Assembly (NCBI GenBank): GCA_035556495.1
Contig: DATMEW010000107.1
Location: 1 to 23,149, forward strand
Reading direction: 5' to 3'
DNA: 23,149 nucleotides
DNA from: CANKHJ01 sp035556495
Lineage (GTDB): Bacteria > Pseudomonadota > Alphaproteobacteria > Rhizobiales > Xanthobacteraceae
This document shows positions 1 through 7,423 of this stretch, piece after piece. The notes beneath the pieces are model-generated. The model saw nothing but the letters and a program-made list of their open reading frames with translations. It made no database searches and was not told the origin of the DNA. Each line of letters starts with the position of its first letter. Position 1 is the stretch's first letter. The translations under genes and the position numbers were made by a program.

Positions 1-288
1 GCCGGCAGTCCGGGCCCAGCGGCACGATGCCAGTGGGGTTGAGGGCTCTGACCGAATGTAGCCGGCCTTGATGTGATCGATATTGACCGTTTTCGCGGAC
101 GCCGGGAATGGCGCAGGATGCGCTCGACATAGCGGCTGAGCTCGGCATAGTCGGCGAGGCGGCGCAGATTGCATTTGAACAGGCCATGATAAGCCACGTC
201 GAAGCGCACCAGCGTCACGAAAAGCATTATATTGGCCTCAGTGAACCGCTCGGCCGAAAGGAACTTCCGACCATTAAACGCCACGTTC
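1..288 (-). pseudogene. Decayed C-terminal fragment of glutathionyl-hydroquinone reductase (YqjG/PcpF type)
   Basis: Read on the minus strand, this stretch encodes the C-terminal helical domain of an Xi-class glutathione transferase (glutathionyl-hydroquinone reductase, which reduces glutathionyl-hydroquinones in the cytoplasm). Recognisable pieces in order are FLSAERFTEANI, LFVTLVRFDVAYHGLFKCNL, RRLADYAELSRYVERIL, IPGVRE, TVNIDHIKAGY and VRALNPTGIVPLGPDC. These pieces lie in different frames: shifts are needed near 108-118, near the T-run at about 90-93, and near 52-60. No single frame gives a full C-terminus, so the gene is dead (or the sequence has several indel errors). Its N-terminal half is missing: at about 290 the sequence switches to an unrelated TonB receptor fragment on the other strand. 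The left side runs off the window. Family identity is fairly sure from the motif order; the exact breakpoint is inferred. Confidence 0.75.
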
Positions 289-292
289 TTTA

Positions 293-925
293 GGTGACGG
301 CACCACCGGCGGCGTGATCAACACGACGACGAAGCAGGCCCGCATCGGCGACAGCTACGCGGTCGATGGCTCGTTCGGGTCCGGCCCGCTGTACCGCGGC
401 ACGTTCGACATCAACAAGCAGATCAACGACACCGCGGCCTTCCGCATCACCGGCATGGCCAGCGACCAGAAGATCGTCGGCCGCGACGGCGTCAAGTCCG
501 ATCGCTGGGGCATCGGCGCCTCGCTCGGGATCGGGATTGGAACGGACCAGAGCTGGTATCTGAACTACTTCCACCAGTCGAACGACCGGACCCCGGATTT
601 CGGCGTCCCGATGATCGGACAGACCGCCACGATCGTCCGTCGCCCGGTCACCGAATTCGGTATCCCCCGCTCGTTCTATTACGGCAAGGATACCGACCGG
701 GATTGCTCCGACGTCGATATGCTGACGTCGCGCTACAGGGCCGTCCTGTCGGACTGGCTCACCTTCACCAACGACACCCGCGTGTCGTTCTATGACCGCT
801 ATTTCAGCACCATCACCGCGACCTGCCCGCAGGCTTGCGCCGACACCTTCTTTGCCGGCGGCAACCCGCTGCTCACCTATGGCGCTGGCGGCGGCCCGAC
901 CTATCGCCAGACCGCCTGGAGCCTC
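293..925 (+). pseudogene. Internal fragment of a TonB-dependent siderophore receptor
   Basis: The open frame begins mid-protein with GDGTTGGVINTTTKQ, the end of the plug domain where it enters the barrel. It continues through about 200 residues of barrel strands typical of catecholate/ferric siderophore receptors (FRITGMASDQKIVGRDGV, SWYLNYFHQSNDRTPDFGVP, WLTFTNDTRVSFYDRYFSTI). There is no signal peptide, TonB box or start of the plug, and the C-terminal barrel is absent: similarity ends around TYRQTAWS (about 922), after which the frame is unrelated. Full receptors of this family are around 700-800 residues, so this is roughly a quarter of one. The fragment is in one frame without internal stops, which suggests recent truncation. 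A GTG at 314 could be called as a start, but no protein of this shape would be functional. It abuts a minus-strand gene fragment on the left, so at least two rearrangement junctions bracket it. Confidence 0.8.
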
Positions 926-935
926 CCGAAAAGCG

Positions 936-1214
936 ATGCTGAAGCAGGCTGTCCGGGAGAGCGCGAGCCGCCAGGACGCGCGCCGGAAGCACGACCGCTT
1001 TCTGGAAGACAAGACGGCGCGCCATGCGCGCTACCTGCGCTATGCCGCGTTCGCGGACCATCTGGGGGAAGCCGAAGCCAACTTGCCGGATGACGGCAGG
1101 CTGAAAAGGCTACGTCATGCTGTCCTCTTGAAAGCCGAGGCGCTGAAGCGCTCGATCGATACCGAGACACTGGCGGCTGAGATGACTATCGACGACCTGT
1201 TTCACGACGAATAG
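936..1214 (+). CDS. Small charged hypothetical protein (unrecognised, possibly truncated)
   Basis: A 92-residue frame starts at ATG 936 (MLKQAVRESASRQDARRK) and ends in an acidic tail (MTIDDLFHDE). It is highly charged, rich in Arg, Lys, Glu, Ala and His, has no membrane segment or signal peptide, and would be mostly helical. I do not recognise the family. There is no convincing ribosome binding site before the ATG, and the same frame stays open upstream through the receptor-fragment junction near 925. It may therefore be the C-terminal remainder of a longer protein cut by the same rearrangement. The coding-like composition and clean stop favour a real or recently real gene over a shadow, but function and even expression are unknown. 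Confidence 0.4.
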   Translation: MLKQAVRESASRQDARRKHDRFLEDKTARHARYLRYAAFADHLGEAEANLPDDGRLKRLRHAVLLKAEALKRSIDTETLAAEMTIDDLFHDE

Positions 1215-1252
1215 CCGGTGGATCAGAAAACATATCGCCGGCAGTGGGAGTT

Positions 1253-1288
1253 GGAGGGCGGGGTGGGGTCCACCTCCTGCCGCCCTCC
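1253..1288 (-). terminator. Strong hairpin downstream of the HpaB-like gene
   Basis: A 9-bp perfect stem (GGAGGGCGG at 1253-1261 pairing with CCGCCCTCC at 1280-1288) encloses a second small stem (GGTGG at 1262-1266 with CCACC at 1270-1274). It lies 22 bp beyond the minus-strand stop at 1311 and could end that transcript. There is no clear U-tract on either side, so factor-independent termination is uncertain. Confidence 0.4.
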
Positions 1289-1310
1289 TGCAAGTTGCTC
1301 GTCCAGGTTC

Positions 1311-2789
1311 TTACGCAGGACTGCCGATCAGCCGGTGGACCATGTCGATGCCCTTGCTCTTATTGTAGCGCTGATAGGCGCCGCTGATGATCACCTCCGG
1401 CGAGCCGGAATGCAGCCGCTCATAGAGTTGCTGGCGGCCGCCGAACGAATCGCCCGTGAGTTCCCATGCCAGCCGGCACAGACGGTGGCGATAGAGGGCA
1501 TCGACGCCCTTGCCGCGGCCATAGACATCCAGCAGTGGCCGCAGCTCGGGCACGTCGAAATCCTCGACGCTGGGCGTGAAGATCGGCGCACTGGTGGCGA
1601 CATGCTCGAAGATGTTGATGATGCGCTCCGACGTCATCGTGATCAGCGGCCGCAGATGCGAGGTATCGCCGAGCGCGTAATGGCCGCCGGGGGTGCGGAC
1701 GCAATCGACCTCGGCCGCGCGCAGCATTGCCTTGAACATTCCGGCATAGGAGGCGAGCTCGCCCATCTCCTGCATCACGTGAGGGCGGCCGGCGATGCCG
1801 CCGGTTTCGGCGATCAGATGCGCGGTGCCGATGATCAGTTCAAGCCGCGCCAGCAGTTGCAGAACGCTCGCATAGCCGGCGAAGGACATCACCCGCGACC
1901 GGAACAGCATGTTGGCTTCCTTCGGCTTGCGCATCAGGAACACGCGCTCCCACGGGATCAGCACGTCGTCGAAGATCATCAGCGCATCCTGCTCGTCGTA
2001 GCGGGTCGAAAGCGGATGATCGGCAGACGCCTTGCGCAAGCTGAAGGGATCGCGGCAGATCTGGCGGATGCCGGGCAGGTTCACGGGGCAGGCGAACCAC
2101 AGCGCGAATTCCGGCTCGTCCTCGGCCAGCACATAGGTCGGCGCGACGATCACCTCGTTGCTCAGTGGCCCGAGCGTGACGAAGCGCGCACCGCGAACGA
2201 CGATGCCATCGTCGCGCTCCTTGACGATGCGCAGGCAGCGGTCCGGGTCCTGTTTCGGACGCAGGGTCTTGTCCATGTGCGGATCATGCAGGCCGTGCGA
2301 CAGCGCAAGGTCGTTCCGCCGCGCGTGGTGCCAGTAGCGCTCGGCATTGTCACCGAAGCCCGCATGGAGAGCGTTCAGCTCCGCCCGCGTGTCATAAAGG
2401 CCAACGATCATCGCCGCGCAAAAGTCCGGCAGGCGGCCGAACATGCCGTAGCTATGCTCGGTCCAGGTCTCGGTGTTGCGGCGGCGGCGCAGCAGCTCCT
2501 CCGGCGAGGTCGGCGGCAGATAGGAGACCGAGACGCGCAGGCCGTCCGCGTCCAGATAGGTCATGACATCCCGGGTCGGCGCCTGATGCTGCAAGTCGTA
2601 GAGGTCGGCGATGGTGCGGGCGACGTTGGCCGTGGCGGGGTGGCGGGTGACGTCGTCGATTTTCTCGCCGTGAATCCAGACCTCGCGGCCGTCGCGCAGG
2701 CTTTCGAGATAGCGCGCGCCGTTCATCACACCGGCATTGAGCGGTGCGGCGGTTTCGCGGCGAAGCGTGGTCTGGCCCTGCGGCGACAT
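1311..2789 (-). CDS. 4-hydroxyphenylacetate 3-hydroxylase family flavin monooxygenase (HpaB/PvcC-like)
   Basis: This 492-residue cytoplasmic protein belongs to the FADH2-dependent two-component hydroxylases that insert oxygen ortho to a phenolic hydroxyl (HpaB, PvcC and relatives). Diagnostic stretches are GVMNGARYLESLRDGREVWI near the N-terminus (19-38), GPLSNEVIVAPTY (207-219), TRYDEQDALMIFDDVLIPWERVF (about 262-284, the family signature before the C-terminal helical bundle), and a C-terminal GGRQQLYERLHSG. Length matches the family (about 480-520). The start at 2789 is chosen because a strong GGGAGGGG lies 5 bp upstream; the frame is open further upstream but without such a signal. It is transcribed away from a GntR regulator and shares a palindromic operator with it. 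The usual flavin reductase partner (HpaC) is not in the window, so reduced FAD must come from elsewhere. The exact substrate cannot be read from sequence; a hydroxylated aromatic is likely. Confidence 0.88.
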   Translation of the reverse strand: MSPQGQTTLRRETAAPLNAGVMNGARYLESLRDGREVWIHGEKIDDVTRHPATANVARTIADLYDLQHQAPTRDVMTYLDADGLRVSVSYLPPTSPEELLRRRRNTETWTEHSYGMFGRLPDFCAAMIVGLYDTRAELNALHAGFGDNAERYWHHARRNDLALSHGLHDPHMDKTLRPKQDPDRCLRIVKERDDGIVVRGARFVTLGPLSNEVIVAPTYVLAEDEPEFALWFACPVNLPGIRQICRDPFSLRKASADHPLSTRYDEQDALMIFDDVLIPWERVFLMRKPKEANMLFRSRVMSFAGYASVLQLLARLELIIGTAHLIAETGGIAGRPHVMQEMGELASYAGMFKAMLRAAEVDCVRTPGGHYALGDTSHLRPLITMTSERIINIFEHVATSAPIFTPSVEDFDVPELRPLLDVYGRGKGVDALYRHRLCRLAWELTGDSFGGRQQLYERLHSGSPEVIISGAYQRYNKSKGIDMVHRLIGSPA

Positions 2790-2840
2790 AGGTCCCCTCC
2801 CTTTTTTGACGTGTGATCGCGATGGCCAGGGCGGCCACCG

Positions 2841-2869
2841 TTGCCGATCATCTGTATTACAGATATAGG
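2841..2869 (+). promoter_or_regulatory. Predicted sigma70-type promoter of the GntR regulator gene
   Basis: TTGCCG (2841-2846), a 17-bp spacer and TATAGG (2864-2869) resemble a vegetative promoter reading toward the regulator at 2914. The spacer contains the palindrome at 2850-2864, which fits autoregulation. Both hexamers match consensus at four of six positions; this is a pattern match only. Confidence 0.4.
2850..2864. promoter_or_regulatory. Probable GntR/FadR-family operator palindrome
   Basis: ATCTGT-ATT-ACAGAT is a perfect 6+3+6 inverted repeat in the 124-bp divergent intergenic region. Its core GT-NNN-AC is what FadR-subfamily GntR regulators usually bind (consensus TNGTNNNACNA; here the outer pair is C/G instead of T/A). 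It lies inside both predicted promoters, so binding would block both genes. The assignment to the adjacent regulator is inferred from position. Confidence 0.6.
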
Positions 2870-2878
2870 AGGTGTCAA
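2851..2878 (-). promoter_or_regulatory. Predicted sigma70-type promoter of the HpaB-like gene
   Basis: On the minus strand a perfect -35 TTGACA (2873-2878) is followed 16 bp later by a weak -10 TACAGA (2851-2856), giving a 5' leader of about 50 nt before the start at 2789. The -10 is inside the palindromic operator. The -35 is strong; the -10 placement is uncertain. Confidence 0.45.
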
Positions 2879-2913
2879 GAAAGACGACATCGCCGCAGGA
2901 GGCGCGTCGCCGC

Positions 2914-3681
2914 ATGGGGCAGCACACGATAGTGATCTCCACTCAGCCCGATATCTGGTCGCGGGGGATAGCGACGGGAGCGTCCCCGGCTTCAGCGCGC
3001 ATTGTCGAACTGGTGCGCGCCGCGCTCTTCCGTGGCGAGTTGAAGCCGGGCGACATGCTGGGCTCGGAGACCGATCTCGCCCGCAGACTTGGCGTGAGCC
3101 GCGTGCCGGTCCGCGACGCCTTTAAAAGTCTACAGGCCATGGGCATCGTCGAAGTGAAGATGGGCGCCCATGGCGGCGCAAGGATTGCGGCGGGAGACCC
3201 CACGCGCTTTGCCGATGCGCTCGCGGTGCAGTTCAAGCTCGTCGGCATGAGTGCGGAGGAAATGTTCGAGGCGGAGATTGCGGTGGAGGGCGCGGCCGCA
3301 ATGCTGGCCGCTCGCAATGCCACGGCGGAAGACCTGGCGGCGCTTCGCGCCATTCTCGCTGAACTCGCGGCTCTCGTGGACGAGGCGCAGGGCTTCACCC
3401 GCGCCGGCCTGCGCTTCCACCTCCGCGTGGTCGAAGCCTCCCACAATCGCGCGCTGATTGCCTATGAGCAGGCGCTCATTGATGTGTTGTATGACACCTA
3501 CGCACCGCAGACGACGCCCGCCCTTGCGCGGGGGGTGATCGCGAAACACACGCGGGTTTATCGCTACATTGCGGCGCGTGACGGAGCAAAGGCGAGCGCA
3601 GCCATCACAGCGCATTTGCACCAGGTGCGGGAGCGCGTCCTTGCAGACATTCACGCCGGCACCAGCGCGCATCGCGGCTGA
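2914..3681 (+). CDS. GntR-family transcriptional regulator, FadR/FCD subfamily
   Basis: A 255-residue DNA-binding protein. The N-terminal winged helix-turn-helix includes LKPGDMLGSETDLARRLGVSRVPVRDAFKSLQAMGIVEV, the classic GntR recognition region. The C-terminal helical FCD effector domain has the conserved histidines of the metal/ligand pocket (RFHLRVVEASHN, AKHTRVYRYIAARDG, TAHLHQVRERV). The family usually represses catabolic genes and is released by an organic-acid ligand. I chose ATG 2914, which has a GGAGG about 11 bp upstream; a GTG at 2872 is in frame but overlaps its own AGGAGG, so it is unlikely. Divergent from the HpaB-like hydroxylase gene with a shared operator at 2850-2864, which points to local control of that gene and of itself. 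Confidence 0.9.
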   Translation: MGQHTIVISTQPDIWSRGIATGASPASARIVELVRAALFRGELKPGDMLGSETDLARRLGVSRVPVRDAFKSLQAMGIVEVKMGAHGGARIAAGDPTRFADALAVQFKLVGMSAEEMFEAEIAVEGAAAMLAARNATAEDLAALRAILAELAALVDEAQGFTRAGLRFHLRVVEASHNRALIAYEQALIDVLYDTYAPQTTPALARGVIAKHTRVYRYIAARDGAKASAAITAHLHQVRERVLADIHAGTSAHRG

Positions 3682-3794
3682 TTTGCTCCGGCGGTCCACC
3701 TCGCTGGATTGTTAGGACTAAGAAAAGTAGTCAGGATGGTGGCTCTCGCGTTGCAGAGACATACCCCCCTGTCGCCTTGAGATCTTAGCGGGCT

Positions 3795-4045
3795 ATGTTG
3801 CGGGCGGTGGCATTGATATTCTTGCCCGCTTTGAGCGGCTGGATGGCTGTGGCTTCCCCGAAAGGAAGGCCGAATGATATCGTCGCCAAGCTGAATGAAT
3901 GGATAGCGGAAATTTCGACGATGCCCTCCGTAATGCTGCTGAAGAGCCGCTCGCTCTGCCTCTGGATCAGATTTCGACGTTCATCGGAGCGCAGATTGAA
4001 AAATGACGTATGATGGTTGGCGAATCTGGAGTTGAGCCGCAGTGA
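3795..4045 (+). pseudogene. Decayed C-terminal remnant of a Bug/TctC-family solute-binding protein
   Basis: One frame reads LSGWMAVASPKGRPNDIVAKLNEWIAEI, which matches the lobe-2 segment of tripartite tricarboxylate transporter binding proteins (compare LSGWFAAMVPAGTPKSIVQQVNSWFGEI in the intact copy at 15362-16372). Around 3910 the similarity jumps to another frame reading LPLDQISTFIGAQIEK, then a TGA where a Trp codon is expected, then RMMVGESGVEPQ and a second TGA at 4043-4045. EKW-RMMVGESGVEPQ is a typical end for this family. The gene therefore has at least one frameshift and one nonsense change and lacks most of its N-terminal two thirds. It ends about 75 bp before the NtaA-like monooxygenase, which suggests the two once formed an uptake-plus-catabolism unit. 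Confidence 0.6.
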
Positions 4046-4120
4046 TGTCAGCAAAGTTAGTAGCGTCGCATGTGCTGAGTGTGGCGGCGGCTGACGCTTG
4101 TTCCAATGAGCGGGGGTATG

Positions 4121-5464
4121 ATGCAATCTCGTCGGCAGCTTAAGCTGGGGTTTTTTCTGAGGCCTGTCGGACATCATATCGCCGCGTGGCGTCATCCGGA
4201 TTCGCAGGCAGATGCTGGCGAAAATTTCGAGCATCTCGTGGAGATGGCGAAGCTTGCCGAGCGAGGTCTGTTTGATTTTATCTTCTGCGCCGATGCTGCG
4301 ACCGTCTATACGGCTCAGAAGAAATCGCTGCATCGGACCCACTACGTGAGCTGGATCGAGCCGATGTCGCTTTTGACCGGCATCGCAGCCCGAACGAGTC
4401 ATATCGGCCTGGTGGCGACTGCCAGCACGAGTTTTGAAGAGCCATATAACGTTGCGCGTCGGTTCTCTTCCCTGGATCTCATCAGCGGTGGCCGAAGCGG
4501 ATGGAACGTGGTGACGACGGGAAGTCCCCTGGTCGCTGAGAACTTCGGAGCGGAGCCCCATCCGCCCAAGGCGGAGCGATATCGGCGCGCGCGGGAGTTT
4601 GCCGAGGTCGTGCGTGGATTGTGGGATAGCTGGGATGACGATGCTTTTATTCGCGACAGGGAGGGCGGCGTCTATTTCGATCCTTCGCGGATGCATCCTC
4701 TCGGCCATGAAGGAGCGTATTATAAAGTTCAGGGGCCGTTGAATGTGTCGCGGTCGCCACAGGGGCAGCCCGTGCTTGTTCAAGCCGGGGCGTCGGACGA
4801 TGGAAAGGACTTGGCCGCGGAGTATGCAGAAGTTGTATTCACGGCGCATGACTCCATCGATACCGCGAAGGTTTTCTATGCTGACCTTAAAGGACGGGTG
4901 CAGGCCTGGGGGCGGGATCCGAATGACGTCAAGATCATGCCGGGCATGCTCGTCAGCGTCGCGCCGACCCGGCAGGAGGCGCAGGATCAGTTCAGCCAGC
5001 TTCAGGAATTGATCCATCCGGAGATTGGGCTGGGGTTGCTGAGCGAGCGTCTTGGTATTGATATGTCCGGATATCCATTGGACGAACCCGTGCCGGATAT
5101 TGCTGATGATGAGTGGATGAGAAGCAGTCGATCTTCGATGATGTTTGCGATCGCGCGGCGCGATAAGCTCACGGTTCGCCAGCTCTATACGAGATTTGCC
5201 GCCTCACGAGGTCATGTCTCCGTCATTGGTACGCCAGCGGACGTGGCAGATAAGATGGAGGAGTGGATGACAGAGAGCGCGGCCGACGGCTTTAACGTCA
5301 TGCCTCCGATCATGCCGAAGGGGTTGGAGGCGATCGTCGATCTTGTCATTCCCGAATTGCAGAGGCGTGGGCTATTTCGCACAGCTTACGAAGGAAAAAC
5401 GCTGCGCGCGAATCTTGGTCTCATGAAGCCTGAGGGTGCTGATAAACTATTAGTTTCTGGATGA
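4121..5464 (+). CDS. FMN-dependent monooxygenase of the NtaA/SnaA/DszA group (bacterial luciferase superfamily)
   Basis: The protein is about 447 residues, a TIM-barrel flavin monooxygenase that uses free FMNH2 from a separate reductase. Family features: an N-terminal LKLGFFLRPVGHHIAAWRHP; LAERGLFDFIFCADA; TSHIGLVATASTSFEEPYNVARRFSSLDLISGGRSGWNVVTT (FMN phosphate-binding region, the most conserved part); GPLNVSRSPQGQPVLVQAGAS; and a C-terminal DGFNVMPPIMP. This subgroup includes nitrilotriacetate and dibenzothiophene-sulfone monooxygenases, so likely substrates are N- or S-containing organics. The start is uncertain: ATG 4121 sits 4 bp after GGGGG, while ATG 4118 and 4106 are also in frame. 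No flavin reductase is next to it. The gene follows a dead binding-protein gene and precedes gcdH by about 270 bp of AT-richer DNA in which I see no gene. Confidence 0.87.
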   Translation: MQSRRQLKLGFFLRPVGHHIAAWRHPDSQADAGENFEHLVEMAKLAERGLFDFIFCADAATVYTAQKKSLHRTHYVSWIEPMSLLTGIAARTSHIGLVATASTSFEEPYNVARRFSSLDLISGGRSGWNVVTTGSPLVAENFGAEPHPPKAERYRRAREFAEVVRGLWDSWDDDAFIRDREGGVYFDPSRMHPLGHEGAYYKVQGPLNVSRSPQGQPVLVQAGASDDGKDLAAEYAEVVFTAHDSIDTAKVFYADLKGRVQAWGRDPNDVKIMPGMLVSVAPTRQEAQDQFSQLQELIHPEIGLGLLSERLGIDMSGYPLDEPVPDIADDEWMRSSRSSMMFAIARRDKLTVRQLYTRFAASRGHVSVIGTPADVADKMEEWMTESAADGFNVMPPIMPKGLEAIVDLVIPELQRRGLFRTAYEGKTLRANLGLMKPEGADKLLVSG

Positions 5465-5738
5465 TTGCGATGCGTTGAGTCCGAGTGTTCTGCTGCTGCC
5501 GATAGGTATTTAGTGCCGAGTATCGAGTTGCTTCGGTAGGCGTAAGTCCAAGTCTCTTGGATGCCATGGGCTTCTGTCGAGAAACAAATCAAATTCAAGA
5601 ATGTTTTGTGAGAGGCGGTCTTGGGTGTGATGGATGGGTTGGCTTTGCGCGCCGCGGTGGGGAGCGCACGGCCCATCAAGGATCCGGATCAGCAGCGGTC
5701 TTTTGAAATCTTAACTCCGTCCACTTTGAGTATGATTT

Positions 5739-6941
5739 ATGACCACGTTTTCCTCGTCGGATAAGCATCCATATCATTGGCCGGACCCGTTCGATCTTGA
5801 CGGCCAGTTGTCCGAAGACGAGCGGATGGTGCGGAACACGGCGCGCGGGTATGCGCAGGGCCGTCTGCTGCCGCGGGTGACCGACGCCTATCTGCACGAG
5901 CGCTTCGACCGCGAAATCATGACCGAGATGGGCGACCTTGGCCTGCTGGGTGTGACGATTCCCGCCGCCTATGGTGGAGCGGAACTCGGCTATGTCGCTT
6001 ATGGGTTGATCGCCCGCGAGATCGAACGCATCGATTCCGGCTATCGGTCCGCGATGTCGGTGCAGTCGTCACTCGTAATGCATCCGATCTATGCCTATGG
6101 CAGCGAGGAGCAGCGGCGGAAATATCTGCCGAAGCTCGCGACTGGCGAGTGGATCGGCTGCTTCGGCCTGACCGAGCCGGATGCCGGTTCTGATCCCGGC
6201 GGGATGCGCACGGTGGCGCGCCGGGGCGACAGCGGCTATGTGCTGAACGGGACGAAGACGTGGATCACAAACAGTCCCATCGCCGATATCGCCATTGTCT
6301 GGGCGAAAAGCGAGGCTCATGACAACGCCATCCGTGGCTTCATCGTCGAACGCGGAATGGCCGGCTTCAGCACGCCGAAGATCGAGAACAAGTTGTCGTT
6401 GCGCGCCTCGATCACGGGCGAGATCGTGCTCGACAATGTCGAGGTGCATGAGGCGAACCTGTTGCCCGATGCCTCGGGTCTGAAAGGGCCGTTCGGCTGT
6501 CTCAACCGGGCGCGCTATGGCATTGCCTGGGGCACGATGGGGGCGGCGGAAGCTTGCTTCGAAGCCGCCCGGCAATACACCCTCGAGCGCAAGCAATTCG
6601 GGCGGCCGCTCGCGGCAGCGCAATTGGTCCAGAAGAAGCTGGCCGACATGCAGACTGAGATCGCGCTCGGGCTTCAGGCCACTCTGCGTGCCGGCCGCCT
6701 GTTCGAGGATGACCGCCTTGCACCCGAGGTCATCTCCATCATCAAGCGCAACAACTGTGGCAAGGCGCTCGACATCGCCCGCGCCGCGCGGGACATGCAC
6801 GGCGGCAACGGCATCTCGGCAGAATTTCATGTGATGCGCCACGCCGCGAACCTTGAGACGGTCAATACTTATGAGGGCACTCACGACATCCATGCGCTGA
6901 TCATCGGTAGGGCGATCACTGGTCTTCAGGCTTTCGCATGA
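5739..6941 (+). CDS. gcdH: Glutaryl-CoA dehydrogenase
   Basis: A 400-residue FAD-dependent acyl-CoA dehydrogenase that oxidises and decarboxylates glutaryl-CoA to crotonyl-CoA, in the cytoplasm, passing electrons to ETF. The glutaryl-specific signature is present: SGYRSAMSVQSSLVMHPIYAYG contains the Arg and Ser that hold the substrate's distal carboxylate; FGLTEPDAGSDPGGM is the FAD-binding acyl-CoA dehydrogenase motif; and NTYEGTHDIHALIIGRA contains the catalytic base Glu379. Length is normal for the family without a mitochondrial leader. The start has only a weak ribosome binding site (TTGAG), but upstream there is no better start in frame. It would drain glutaryl-CoA from lysine, tryptophan or aromatic catabolism. 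The gene stands alone here; its usual LysR and CoA-transferase neighbours are not visible. Confidence 0.94.
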   Translation: MTTFSSSDKHPYHWPDPFDLDGQLSEDERMVRNTARGYAQGRLLPRVTDAYLHERFDREIMTEMGDLGLLGVTIPAAYGGAELGYVAYGLIAREIERIDSGYRSAMSVQSSLVMHPIYAYGSEEQRRKYLPKLATGEWIGCFGLTEPDAGSDPGGMRTVARRGDSGYVLNGTKTWITNSPIADIAIVWAKSEAHDNAIRGFIVERGMAGFSTPKIENKLSLRASITGEIVLDNVEVHEANLLPDASGLKGPFGCLNRARYGIAWGTMGAAEACFEAARQYTLERKQFGRPLAAAQLVQKKLADMQTEIALGLQATLRAGRLFEDDRLAPEVISIIKRNNCGKALDIARAARDMHGGNGISAEFHVMRHAANLETVNTYEGTHDIHALIIGRAITGLQAFA

Positions 6942-7423
6942 ACACAAGATGCGGCATCCAGTCATGTCGGGATGTAGTCTGATCGACAGCTCCGGCGCTG
7001 GCGGTCAGCGTTGGGTCATAAGTATGGGATCTCAGCGTTCATTCTTGTGAAAGATGAACATCGACCTGTCGAGAGTTTCACGACGATCTTTTCGATCTGT
7101 GTTTCTTCTGCGATTCTTACGTTCTCCCCACGACTCAATAGCCTGCTTCACAGAGAAGTATCGGTCAGTGGAGAGGCAGGGCCGCGCAAGGGCTCACCGG
7201 ATTATATACGGCGAACGGCTCGTCGGCAGCATTGCTTGCCCTGACGTGCCAGGACAGCCGCGGCCAGCGGCCGCTGCTTTCATCTCCGGTGATCAATAGA
7301 TGGCACTGATCAGCGTCAGCTCATCGCAAGCAATCTCAGCTTGCAAGGCTGAGGGTAAATGGGAATACTTCGATGTGTTCTTTATTTCAACATTCCATTG
7401 TCGGAAGCGATCTGGAGTTTGTC
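6942..7423. other. Intergenic region with no supported gene
   Basis: About 480 bp between gcdH and the amidase gene. Short open frames exist here (for example 7054-7299), but none shows a recognisable domain, ribosome binding site or coding-like residue use. Near the right end, two small stems that cannot form together are present: GCAAGC 7326-7331 with GCTTGC 7339-7344, and CTCAGC 7335-7340 with GCTGAG 7348-7353. They may be a leader structure for the amidase gene, or chance. Confidence 0.5.

Noticed and set aside
1218..2816. Long plus-strand open frame (over 500 codons) opposite the HpaB-like gene
   Set aside because: Its residues show no known domain, and it lies antisense to a gene with clear family motifs and a strong ribosome binding site; high GC at third positions creates such shadows.
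3785..5017. Minus-strand open frame of about 410 codons opposite the NtaA-like monooxygenase
   Set aside because: No domain and no ribosome binding site; it overlaps a well-supported gene and a pseudogene on the other strand.
5465..5738. Possible gene remnant upstream of gcdH (frame beginning near 5629)
   Set aside because: A short frame runs into the gcdH start but shows no recognisable motif; treated as intergenic.
7073..7090. Possible fourth IclR site (GTTTCACGACGATC)
   Set aside because: Only one arm fits; the second GAAAY arm is missing, so it does not meet the pattern of the other three sites.
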